Assembly: GCA_900313265.1 (NCBI GenBank)
Contig: OMRN01000012.1
Coordinates: 1 to 8,950 of the forward strand
Length of the DNA stretch: 8,950 nucleotides
Source of the DNA: an uncultured Lachnospiraceae bacterium
Lineage (GTDB): Bacteria > Bacillota > Clostridia > Lachnospirales > Lachnospiraceae
Reading direction: 5' to 3'
This document shows, one piece after another, positions 1-6,499 of the stretch. The first letter of the stretch is position 1. Each line of letters opens with the position of its first letter. The notes under the pieces are model-generated. The model had not been told where the DNA came from. It did not search any database and saw nothing but the letters and a program-made list of their open reading frames with translations. The position numbers were made by a program, and so were the translations under genes.

Positions 1-13
1 CATTCTGACGAAT

Positions 14-19
14 AAAGGA
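14..19 (+). promoter_or_regulatory. Ribosome binding site that sets the start of the GGDEF gene
   Basis: AAAGGA lies 8 bases upstream of the ATG at 28. The ATG at 19 overlaps this motif and has no Shine-Dalgarno of its own, so 28 is the better start. The protein then begins MAKKTD. Seen in sequence; the start choice is inference. Confidence 0.7.
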
Positions 20-27
20 TGAAACTT

Positions 28-1707
28 ATGGCTAAGAAAACGGATACGGAAAGTAATAAACGATTTGATTTCAGATTCTATGGCTGCTGTTTTATTTTCA
101 TCTATGTTTTTTTGCTGCTTTTTGCCATTATTCTTTTTAGGAACAGCGCGGGATTTGACGAAACGGAAACACCATTCGAAGAAGGCTGGACATATGAAGA
201 CGGCTCTGAGGCAAATCTTGGCAGCTTACGAGGCGGGAAAAACGTAAAAATTTCACATCCGATTGACTCCGAGATTCTTTCCGACGATGCCCTTTGCTTT
301 GAAAGCAAAAATATCTATTTTTCCGTTTATCTGGATGACGAAATGATTTACGATTATCGCCCGGCTCCTCCGAGGCTGTTCGGCAGATCTTACGGAATTT
401 TTCCGCATACCGTCATGATTCCGTCCATGGAAGGAGAGGCTGTAATCACGATTGCTGTAGACAGCCTGTATGATAAAACGGCAGGTTTTATCGATGATAT
501 CAAACTGTGCAATTCCACATCGTACCTTCTTGAAAAAATGCAGGGTTCCGCGGCGGAATTTCTGCTTTGCTTAGGTGTGTTTTCACTCGGCGTGGTGCTT
601 TTTATCATCGGTATGGTCGGTAAATATTACGGGGACAAGAGATACGAAATTATCAGTCTGGGAACCATAGCAATTGTTTATTCCATGTGGATTTCCACGG
701 TTTCGCCGATTTTTGCCATGATTACCAATGCACCGGTTCTTGTGCATTTCATGAATTACATGACGTTAATATTTATGCCGCTTCCGCTCATTATTTTCGG
801 AACGTATTTAATGCGGAACAAGGAATCAAGACTGCCGAGGTACTTTGCCGTTTTGGTTGCCGTTAATTTCGTGTTTTCCATTGTCAGCAATATTGTTGGA
901 TTTAAGGATTATCATGAGCTGTTGTGGATTTCCCATGCCAACCTGATTTTGGAAGTTGTCGGAACGATTTATCTTTTTATCCGCGGAATCGTTTTAAAGA
1001 AAATTCCGAAATGGGTCATTATTACCATCGTCGTTACCGTGTTCGGTCCTTTTGCCATCGGAATTGCGGAACTGATCCGCTACCGGTTAAGTCCCGGACA
1101 GTATGACACCACGTTGCTTTATAAATATACGCTGTTTTTGTTTATCCTCATTTACGGAGTGTATGAATTCATCAGCATCTCCGAGATGAGTAAGAAAAGC
1201 CAGTATGCGGAGATTATGGAGAAAATCGCTTATACGGACAGCATGACCGGGCTTTTGAACCGTTCGGCTTTTAATAACGAAACGGAAGCGGCAAAGAAAG
1301 GCACGGATATTTATACCATTGTTGTCATGGATATGAACCACTTAAAACTCGTCAACGATAAAATGGGTCATTCGATGGGAGATGAATACATTATCACCAT
1401 CGGCGAAATCATCCGTGAGGCGTATGGGAAAAACGGAAAGTGTTTCAGAATCGGCGGGGATGAATTTTTCGCCATGACGAAGAAGCGGATTGCGGACAGG
1501 GAGTTTCAGGATATTATCGGCCGGATGAATCAGGCAATTGAGAAATACAATCAGGACAATAAGGATAAGAAACACGAGTATCCTTTAAGCATTGCCATCG
1601 GATTCGTCGAATACAATCCGGTAAAAATGACATTTGAAGAAGCTTTCCATCTTGCGGATGAAAAAATGTACGAACAGAAAAAGACCATGCGGATGGAAGT
1701 GAAGTAA
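28..1707 (+). CDS. Membrane diguanylate cyclase with extracellular sensor and 7-helix membrane region (GGDEF)
   Basis: This is a 559-residue integral membrane protein predicted to make cyclic di-GMP from two GTP in response to an external signal. A basic N-terminus precedes one membrane helix (about 17-37). An extracellular segment (about 40-175) follows, with alternating hydrophobic strands that suggest a beta-sandwich. Then come about seven membrane helices (177-387), a layout like the 7TMR-DISM receptors. A short linker leads to a C-terminal GGDEF domain (about 398-555). The signature RIGGDEFF is intact (GGDEF at 476-480), as are the D-x-N metal/substrate motif at D435 (VVMDMNHLK) and the leading DSMTGLLNR. 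The RxxD inhibitory I-site normally five residues before GGDEF is absent: GKNG stands there, so product inhibition at that site is not expected. There is no EAL domain. The ligand is unknown. The downstream adhE has its own promoter, so co-transcription is not required. No terminator is visible after the stop. Confidence 0.93.
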   Translation: MAKKTDTESNKRFDFRFYGCCFIFIYVFLLLFAIILFRNSAGFDETETPFEEGWTYEDGSEANLGSLRGGKNVKISHPIDSEILSDDALCFESKNIYFSVYLDDEMIYDYRPAPPRLFGRSYGIFPHTVMIPSMEGEAVITIAVDSLYDKTAGFIDDIKLCNSTSYLLEKMQGSAAEFLLCLGVFSLGVVLFIIGMVGKYYGDKRYEIISLGTIAIVYSMWISTVSPIFAMITNAPVLVHFMNYMTLIFMPLPLIIFGTYLMRNKESRLPRYFAVLVAVNFVFSIVSNIVGFKDYHELLWISHANLILEVVGTIYLFIRGIVLKKIPKWVIITIVVTVFGPFAIGIAELIRYRLSPGQYDTTLLYKYTLFLFILIYGVYEFISISEMSKKSQYAEIMEKIAYTDSMTGLLNRSAFNNETEAAKKGTDIYTIVVMDMNHLKLVNDKMGHSMGDEYIITIGEIIREAYGKNGKCFRIGGDEFFAMTKKRIADREFQDIIGRMNQAIEKYNQDNKDKKHEYPLSIAIGFVEYNPVKMTFEEAFHLADEKMYEQKKTMRMEVK

Positions 1708-1779
1708 GGACCGTATAAAGGAAATAAACCGGTTAAAATCGGCGGGATTATGCGGACAAAAGAGGAAGCAAAATAAGAA

Positions 1780-1808
1780 TTGACAAAAAAAGATAAGCGG
1801 AATATAAT
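1780..1808 (+). promoter_or_regulatory. Consensus sigma-A promoter of adhE
   Basis: TTGACA (1780-1785) and TATAAT (1803-1808) are separated by exactly 17 bases, so both hexamers and the spacer match the vegetative sigma-70/sigma-A consensus perfectly. Transcription should begin near 1813-1817, giving a leader of about 87-90 bases before the adhE ATG at 1903. A promoter this strong implies that control comes mainly from repression, which fits the operator just downstream. The hexamers are seen directly; the start of transcription is inferred. Confidence 0.92.
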
Positions 1809-1812
1809 GACA

Positions 1813-1830
1813 TTGTTAAAAAAATAACAA
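1813..1830 (+). promoter_or_regulatory. Rex (NADH/NAD+ redox repressor) operator for adhE
   Basis: TTGTTAAAAAAATAACAA differs at one position (A instead of T at 1824) from the Rex consensus TTGTTAANNNNTTAACAA known from Firmicutes. TTGTTA and TAACAA are perfect inverted arms. The symmetry extends outward: TGAC at 1808-1811 pairs with GTCA at 1832-1835, interrupted by one A/A mismatch, so the palindrome reaches the last base of the -10 box. The site covers the expected transcription start, where a bound repressor would block RNA polymerase. Rex binds when NADH is low and is released when NADH rises. That would switch on ethanol formation when NAD+ must be regenerated. adhE-type genes are established Rex targets in clostridia. 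The rex gene itself is not in the window. Confidence 0.85.
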
Positions 1831-1848
1831 AGTCATTTATGGTTATAT

Positions 1849-1875
1849 GCAGACAACGATTCAAGGGCTGTCTGC
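1849..1875 (+). promoter_or_regulatory. Hairpin in the adhE 5' leader
   Basis: GCAGACA (1849-1855) and TGTCTGC (1869-1875) form a perfect 7-bp stem around a 13-base loop. It ends 12 bases before the AAAGGAGGT ribosome binding site (1888-1896). No U-tract follows, so it is not an intrinsic terminator. It may affect mRNA stability or processing, or have no function. The pairing is seen directly; any role is inference. Confidence 0.45.
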
Positions 1876-1902
1876 TGAAATAAAATTAAAGGAGGTCACG
1901 AA

Positions 1903-4521
1903 ATGGCAGAGAAGAAAGAGAAAATCGTTGACAGCGTCGAAAGCCTGGAGAAAGCGTTAAAGGAGCTTAAGAAGGCGCAGAAAGAGTTTGCGACATACTC
2001 GCAGGAGCAGGTGGATGCGATTTTTAAGGCAGCCGCAGTTGCCGCAAACCAGGCAAGAATTCCCCTTGCAAAAATGGCGGTGGAAGAGACCGGAATGGGA
2101 GTTGTCGAAGACAAGGTAATTAAGAACCATTACGCTGCCGAGTACATTTACAATAAATACAAAGACTGTGTTACCTGCGGTGTTGTAGAGGAAGACAAGG
2201 CGTTCGGCATTCGTAAAATCGCAGAGCCGATCGGTGTGATTGCAGCGGTTATTCCGACCACGAACCCGACCTCCACGGCGATTTTTAAAACGCTGATTGC
2301 ATTAAAAACCAGAAATGCGATTATCATTTCCCCGCATCCCCGTGCAAAGAAATCCACGATTGCGGCGGCAAAGGTTGTGCTGGATGCGGCCGTTGCGGCA
2401 GGTGCACCGGAAGGCATTATCCGCTGGATTGACGTGCCTTCGCTTGACATGACCACACTGGTTATGAAGGAAGCCGATATCATTCTTGCTACCGGCGGTC
2501 CCGGCATGGTAAAGAGTGCATATTCATCCGGAAAACCCGCCATCGGTGTAGGCGCCGGAAATACGCCTGCCATTATCGATGATTCCGCGGATGTGGTTTT
2601 AGCGGTTAACTCCATTATCCATTCGAAGACTTTTGATAACGGTATGATCTGTGCTTCCGAGCAGAGCACCATCGTTCTCGATAAAGTATATGATGCGGTA
2701 AAAGAAGAATTCAAAAACCGCGGATGCTATTTCTTAAAGCCTTCCGAGACCGAGAAGGTTCGTAAAACCATTATTATCAACGGTTCCTTAAATGCAAAAA
2801 TCGTCGGCCAGTCGGCATTTAAGATTGCGGAACTTGCCGGTGTAAAGGTTCCCGAAAAGACGAAGATTTTAATCGGTGAAGTAAAGAGTGTGGAGTTATC
2901 CGAAGAATTTGCGCATGAGAAATTATCACCCGTTCTTGCGATGTACCGGGCAAGCGATTTTTCCGATGCATTAAACAAAGCGGAACGTCTTATTGCGGAC
3001 GGAGGATACGGCCATACCTCTTCGCTTTACGTCGATGTGATTTCCGGACAGGATAAGATTGCCGAGTTCGGTGAGCGCATGAAGACCTGCCGAATCTTAA
3101 TCAATACACCTTCTTCCCACGGCGGAATCGGTGATTTATACAACTTTAAATTAAATCCTTCTCTTACGCTCGGATGCGGTTCCTGGGGCGGCAACTCCGT
3201 TTCGGAGAATGTCGGCATCAAGCACTTACTGAATATCAAGACCGTAGCGGAGAGGAGAGAGAATATGTTGTGGTTCAGAACACCCGGAAAGGTTTATATG
3301 AAGAAGGGCTGTCTGCCGGTTGCCCTTGATGAATTAAAGGCAGTATACGGAAAGAAACGCGCATTTATCGTAACCGATACGTTCCTTTTCGAAAACGGCT
3401 ATACCAGGCCGATTACCGATAAACTCGAAGAACTCGGCATTCAGTATACCACGTTCAGCAACGTGGCACCCGATCCCAACCTTGCATGTGCCAAGGAAGG
3501 TGCCAAGCTGATGGCGGAATTTAAGCCGGATACGATTATCGCACTCGGCGGCGGATCCGCAATGGATGCCGGAAAAATCATGTGGGTACTCTATGAGCAT
3601 CCCGAAGCAGATTTCATGGACATGGCGATGCGTTTTGCGGATATCAGAAAACGTATTTACACCTTCCCGAAGATGGGAGAGAAAGCATATTTCATCGCTA
3701 TCCCGACTTCTGCCGGTACCGGTTCCGAGGTAACACCGTTTGCGGTTATTACCGATGAAACAACGGGAACCAAATATCCGCTTGCGGATTACGAGCTGCT
3801 TCCGAACATGGCGATTATCGATGCCGACATGCATATGAATGCACCGAAGGGATTAACCTCCGCTTCCGGTATCGATGCCGTAACACATGCCCTGGAAGCA
3901 TATGCATCCGTTATGGCAACGGATTATACCGACGGACTGGCGATTCAGGCGCTTAAGGTGATTTTTGAATATCTTCCGAGAGCTTACGACAACGGACCGA
4001 ACGATCCCGAAGCACGTGAGAAGATGGCGAATGCGGCAACCATGGCCGGTATGGCATTTGCGAATGCGTTCCTCGGTGTATGCCATTCCATGGCACATAA
4101 ACTCGGAGCATTCTATCACATTCCTCACGGTGTAGCGAATGCGCTTATGATCGATGAAGTTATCCGCTTTAATATGGCGGAAGTTCCGACCAAGATGGGA
4201 ACCTTCTCCCAGTATGATCATCCGCATACCCTTGCACGTTATGCCGAGATTGCAACCGCACTCGGACTGAAGGGAAAGACCGATGAAGACAAGGTGGAAA
4301 GCTTAATAAAGGCAATCGATGAACTCAAAGAGAAGATCGGCATTAAGAAGAGCATTAAGGATTACGGCATCGATGAAAAGGAATTCTTAGAGCGTCTTGA
4401 CGATATGACCGAGCAGGCATTCGATGACCAGTGCACCGGTGCAAACCCGAGATACCCGTTAATGAGCGAGATTAAGCAGATGTACTTAAATGCTTATTAC
4501 GGAAAGCATACGGAAGTGTAA
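1903..4521 (+). CDS. adhE: Bifunctional acetaldehyde-CoA dehydrogenase / iron-containing alcohol dehydrogenase
   Basis: AdhE converts acetyl-CoA to acetaldehyde and then ethanol in the cytoplasm, oxidising two NADH; related enzymes assemble into helical spirosome filaments. The 872 residues match E. coli AdhE (891) closely from end to end, lacking mainly the lysine/alanine-rich tail. The N-terminal aldehyde dehydrogenase half (about 1-440) carries IPTTNPTSTAIFK, the nucleotide-binding GVGAGNTP (215-222) and the catalytic cysteine C250 in MICASEQS. A linker around 440-460 leads to the group III alcohol dehydrogenase half, with GGGSAMDAGK starting at 549. Its iron ligands are D658 and H662 (GIDAVTHALEAY), H728 (VCHSMAH) and H742 (HIPHG), each offset by five from the E. 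coli residues. The ribosome binding site AAAGGAGGT lies 6 bases before the ATG. The gene has its own consensus promoter and Rex operator, so redox control of fermentation is expected. No inactivating change is seen. Confidence 0.98.
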   Translation: MAEKKEKIVDSVESLEKALKELKKAQKEFATYSQEQVDAIFKAAAVAANQARIPLAKMAVEETGMGVVEDKVIKNHYAAEYIYNKYKDCVTCGVVEEDKAFGIRKIAEPIGVIAAVIPTTNPTSTAIFKTLIALKTRNAIIISPHPRAKKSTIAAAKVVLDAAVAAGAPEGIIRWIDVPSLDMTTLVMKEADIILATGGPGMVKSAYSSGKPAIGVGAGNTPAIIDDSADVVLAVNSIIHSKTFDNGMICASEQSTIVLDKVYDAVKEEFKNRGCYFLKPSETEKVRKTIIINGSLNAKIVGQSAFKIAELAGVKVPEKTKILIGEVKSVELSEEFAHEKLSPVLAMYRASDFSDALNKAERLIADGGYGHTSSLYVDVISGQDKIAEFGERMKTCRILINTPSSHGGIGDLYNFKLNPSLTLGCGSWGGNSVSENVGIKHLLNIKTVAERRENMLWFRTPGKVYMKKGCLPVALDELKAVYGKKRAFIVTDTFLFENGYTRPITDKLEELGIQYTTFSNVAPDPNLACAKEGAKLMAEFKPDTIIALGGGSAMDAGKIMWVLYEHPEADFMDMAMRFADIRKRIYTFPKMGEKAYFIAIPTSAGTGSEVTPFAVITDETTGTKYPLADYELLPNMAIIDADMHMNAPKGLTSASGIDAVTHALEAYASVMATDYTDGLAIQALKVIFEYLPRAYDNGPNDPEAREKMANAATMAGMAFANAFLGVCHSMAHKLGAFYHIPHGVANALMIDEVIRFNMAEVPTKMGTFSQYDHPHTLARYAEIATALGLKGKTDEDKVESLIKAIDELKEKIGIKKSIKDYGIDEKEFLERLDDMTEQAFDDQCTGANPRYPLMSEIKQMYLNAYYGKHTEV

Positions 4522-4523
4522 GA

Positions 4524-4554
4524 GATACCGGACAGTGTGATAACAATATATGGT
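4524..4554 (+). repeat. Intergenic motif copy 1 (resembles 6301-6328)
   Basis: Just after the adhE stop, the sequence GATACCGGAC followed by AGTGTGATAA and ending ATATGGT aligns with 6301-6328 at about 25 identical bases, with three single-base gaps. Both copies sit at the 3' edge of a gene. This could be a short dispersed element or chance; its function is unknown. Confidence 0.3.
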
Positions 4555-4589
4555 GACAGGCACCGGCGGACGTCAGGTGACAGACACCG
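4552..4589 (+). repeat. Two-copy 14-base repeat GGTGACAGRCACCG
   Basis: GGTGACAGGCACCG (4552-4565) and GGTGACAGACACCG (4576-4589) match at 13 of 14 bases with a 24-base period. Each copy is itself a small GGTG/CACC inverted repeat with a 5-base loop. Together they fill much of the 87-base gap between adhE and the kinase gene. Similar GTGACAGGCACC-type words occur as dispersed intergenic repeats in other Firmicute genomes, from general recollection. No U-tract follows, so it is not a normal terminator. Confidence 0.6.
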
Positions 4590-4597
4590 AAGATAAC

Positions 4598-4602
4598 GGA
4601 GG
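4598..4602 (+). promoter_or_regulatory. Ribosome binding site of the kinase gene
   Basis: GGAGG sits 6 bases before the ATG at 4609. A GTG two codons upstream (4603) directly abuts this motif and has no room for its own binding site, so the ATG is the likely start. Confidence 0.8.
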
Positions 4603-4608
4603 GTGATT

Positions 4609-5364
4609 ATGAAATTAACAAAATTAATTGCCGACAGAGGCACAAAAAAAGTATATAAAGACGGAGATCTTGCGATTAAGGTTTTTGAAAACGAGGCGTT
4701 CTCCAAGGCCGATATTTTAAACGAAGCATGCAATCAGGCAAGAGTGGAAGACTTGGCGGACCTTCACATTCCCCGTATCCGCGAGGTCGGAAAAATCGAC
4801 GGCAAATGGGCGATTGCAACGGAGTTTGTGGAAGGAAAAACCTTACAGGAACTGATGGATAAGAATCCGAAGAAACTGGATGAATATCTGGAAATGTTTG
4901 TCGATTTACAGATTAAGGTACATTCCCATACGGTTGCGAATTTAAACTCCCAGAAGGAGAAGATGCAGCGTAAAATCAGCCAGTCCGCACTGGATGCGAC
5001 GGCAAGATATGAACTTCATACGCGTCTTGCGGCTCTCCCCGCACACAACAAGGTTTGCCACGGAGACTTCAATCCGTCCAATATTATCATTGACAAGAAG
5101 GGCGTGCCGCACATCCTTGACTGGGCACATGTTACGGCCGGAAATGCATCCGCGGATGTTGCCAGAACATATCTTTTATTCAGCCTTGAAGGAAAGGATG
5201 AACTTGCGGCAAAGTATCTGGATCTGTTCTGTGAAAAGACCGATACGGCCCGCCAGTATGTGGAAAAATGGATGCCGATTGTGGCTGCGTCCCAGTCCGT
5301 AAAGGGCAAGCCCGAGGAGAAGGAATTCCTGCTTAAATGGGCGGATGTGGTTGATTTCGAGTAA
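4609..5364 (+). CDS. APH/choline-kinase-fold phosphotransferase, substrate unknown
   Basis: This 251-residue cytoplasmic protein has the kinase-like fold of aminoglycoside phosphotransferases and choline kinases, and probably moves a phosphate from ATP to an unidentified small molecule. It resembles the small clostridial and Fibrobacter paralogous group modelled as TIGR02172 (from memory). Visible elements are the ATP lysine K24 in LAIKVF, the helix-C glutamate E39 in ILNEACNQ, the hinge region ATEFVEGKTL, the catalytic loop HGDFNPSNI (H151, D153, N158) and the metal-binding aspartate D171 in ILDWAH. All catalytic positions are present, so it is likely active. It is shorter than classical resistance kinases (about 260-300 residues), and nothing points to drug resistance. 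It lies 87 bases after adhE with no obvious terminator between, and 19 bases before a permease gene, with which it is probably co-transcribed. Confidence 0.85.
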   Translation: MKLTKLIADRGTKKVYKDGDLAIKVFENEAFSKADILNEACNQARVEDLADLHIPRIREVGKIDGKWAIATEFVEGKTLQELMDKNPKKLDEYLEMFVDLQIKVHSHTVANLNSQKEKMQRKISQSALDATARYELHTRLAALPAHNKVCHGDFNPSNIIIDKKGVPHILDWAHVTAGNASADVARTYLLFSLEGKDELAAKYLDLFCEKTDTARQYVEKWMPIVAASQSVKGKPEEKEFLLKWADVVDFE

Positions 5365-5383
5365 GAAAACGAAGAGATTTTTA

Positions 5384-6310
5384 ATGTTTCAGACAACATT
5401 CTTAAATGTATTATTAGCATTGCTATATATGATTCCGGGCTACGCTTTCTGCAAACTGAAGAAAGTGCGCCCGGAACATTTATCGACAATGTCATATATC
5501 CTGGTTTATTTCTGCACACCGTGCATGGTGGTTTCTTCTTTCCTTGAACTGCCGCGTTCGATGGAGAATTTAAGGAATATGATGTTGTTTTTTGTATTCT
5601 CGCTCTTTGTGCAGATTCTCTTTTTCGTGATATTATACTTGATTCTGAGAAAAAAGCAGAAAGAAGGAGTTTACCGCATTATGAATGTCGGTGCGGTTTT
5701 GGGAAATGTCGGTTTCTTCGGACTTCCCTTAATTAAATCGATTTTTCCGGACAATCCGGAAGTGGCCTGCTATTCATGTGTATTCGTGGCCGGAATGAAT
5801 CTGCTGGTATTTACCATCGGAACGTACGGTGTCACGGGGGATAAAAAATATATTTCGCTTAAGAATGCGATTTTAAATCCGCCTTTTGTATCGTTTTTGG
5901 TTTCGCTTCCGCTTTATTATTTCGGTGCGGGTGAGTGGATTCCGGCATTTTTAAAAGGCGGAATCGGTGTAGTCGCACATATGACCACACCGATGTGCAT
6001 GCTGATTTTAGGCATCCGCTTAGCAACCGTGGAGTTAAAAAAACTGTTTACAAACCGGTATGCATATTTAACCGTTGCCTTGAAACTGCTTGTTTTTCCG
6101 CTTCTCGGTTTCGGACTTTCGATGCTGTTCCCGCTTCCGGATACGTTCCGTTATTCCTTGCTTATCCTTTGCGGAACCCCCTGTGCATCGGTCATTCTTG
6201 CAATGGCGGAATTGCACGGAAGCAATGAGGATCTGGCGGCAAACTGCATACTGCTCAGTACACTTCTCAGTATTGTAACGCTGCCGGTATTGTCGTTTCT
6301 GATACGGTAG
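5384..6310 (+). CDS. AEC (auxin efflux carrier) family permease
   Basis: This is a 308-residue inner membrane transporter with about ten predicted membrane helices in two five-helix halves, the layout of the AEC/PIN-like family. Bacterial members are linked to organic acids such as malate or malonate, but the substrate here cannot be read from sequence. Family-like features are the hydrophobic N-terminus FLNVLLALLYMIPGYAF, the glycine-rich GNVGFFGLP (107-115) and the NPPF turn (165-168) opening the second half. Near the C-terminus it has CGTPCASVILAMAE, similar in character to the conserved GxPxA region of this family. An earlier in-frame ATG at 5345 lies inside the kinase gene with no properly spaced binding site. 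The ATG at 5384 follows a weak AAGAG and gives the usual family N-terminus, so I chose it. The 19-base gap from the kinase suggests an operon and perhaps translational coupling. Confidence 0.88.
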   Translation: MFQTTFLNVLLALLYMIPGYAFCKLKKVRPEHLSTMSYILVYFCTPCMVVSSFLELPRSMENLRNMMLFFVFSLFVQILFFVILYLILRKKQKEGVYRIMNVGAVLGNVGFFGLPLIKSIFPDNPEVACYSCVFVAGMNLLVFTIGTYGVTGDKKYISLKNAILNPPFVSFLVSLPLYYFGAGEWIPAFLKGGIGVVAHMTTPMCMLILGIRLATVELKKLFTNRYAYLTVALKLLVFPLLGFGLSMLFPLPDTFRYSLLILCGTPCASVILAMAELHGSNEDLAANCILLSTLLSIVTLPVLSFLIR

Positions 6311-6328
6311 TGTGATAAATGATATGGT
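6301..6328 (+). repeat. Intergenic motif copy 2 (resembles 4524-4554)
   Basis: It overlaps the last codons and stop of the permease gene and contains GATACGG, AGTGTGATAA and ATATGGT in the same order as the motif downstream of adhE. It may be a dispersed 3'-end element or coincidence. Confidence 0.3.
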
Positions 6329-6481
6329 TCTTTTCTTCTTCCCGTATCTGGCATTGCCGGTTTTAGCATTCGGAAGAGCGAGATATGTAGGAATCAGAGG
6401 CGAAGGAAGTTATCGCAGGTAAACGGTTAACAAAAGAGAAGCCGCAAGGAAGGTATCGAGGAGAGAAAAAAGGTTAAAGAA
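6311..6481. other. Gap between permease and helicase genes
   Basis: This stretch of about 170 bases holds no recognisable gene and no clear -35/-10 pair. GATACGG at the permease end (6301-6307) can pair with CCGTATC (6342-6348), but the loop is 34 bases and no U-tract follows. From about 6431 the sequence is strongly purine-rich and contains several Shine-Dalgarno-like words (AAGGAAGG, GAGGAG, AAAAGG) before the minicistron at 6482. GGTTAACAA at 6425-6433 resembles half of a Rex site. Confidence 0.5.
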
Positions 6482-6499
6482 ATGAACAGCCGCTCATGA
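6482..6499 (+). CDS. Possible five-codon minicistron MNSRS coupled to the helicase start
   Basis: An ATG at 6482 is preceded at 8 bases by AAAAAAGG (ending 6473), the best binding site in the region. It encodes only MNSRS, and its TGA (6497-6499) overlaps the helicase ATG (6496-6498) as ATGA. The helicase ATG has no Shine-Dalgarno of its own, so ribosomes may load at the minicistron and restart at the overlap. The alternatives are that the helicase starts further downstream, or that a sequencing error hides a fused start. The arrangement is seen; the function is inferred. Confidence 0.35.
   Translation: MNSRS

Noticed and set aside
1749..1775. Eight-codon frame MRTKEEAK upstream of the adhE promoter
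   Set aside because: It ends before the -35 box, so it is not in the adhE transcript, and it has no clear binding site.
1813..1830. Reading the inverted repeat with A-run as a terminator of the upstream gene
   Set aside because: The stem is AT-rich and lies downstream of a perfect promoter with no U-tract after it; an operator explains it better.
1815..1902. A cyclic di-GMP or other riboswitch in the adhE leader, suggested by the neighbouring GGDEF gene and the word GGTCACG
   Set aside because: GGTCACG is part of the ribosome binding site region, the leader is only about 90 bases, and no conserved GEMM core is present.
2148..2714. Long open frame on the - strand inside adhE (188 codons), and similar ones at 3334-3834 and 3853-4227
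   Set aside because: They lie wholly antisense to the clearly real adhE, have no family resemblance and reflect codon bias of the sense gene.
4609..5364. Calling the kinase an aminoglycoside resistance gene
   Set aside because: It shares only the general kinase fold and catalytic motifs and lacks specific similarity to known resistance enzymes or a mobile context.
5016..5519. 167-codon - strand frame across the kinase/permease junction
   Set aside because: Antisense to two well-supported genes, and its translation looks like shadow sequence rich in Ser/Arg without a recognisable domain.
6324..6422. 32-codon frame after the permease (MVLFFFPYLALPVLAFGRAR...)
   Set aside because: No ribosome binding site and no homology. 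Its LPVLAF loosely echoes the permease C-terminus LPVLSF, but nucleotide similarity is too weak to claim a duplication.
6416..6433. Second possible Rex site upstream of the helicase (CAGGTAA, 4 bases, TTAACAA)
   Set aside because: The right half is perfect but the left half matches only 4 of 7, and no promoter is visible next to it.
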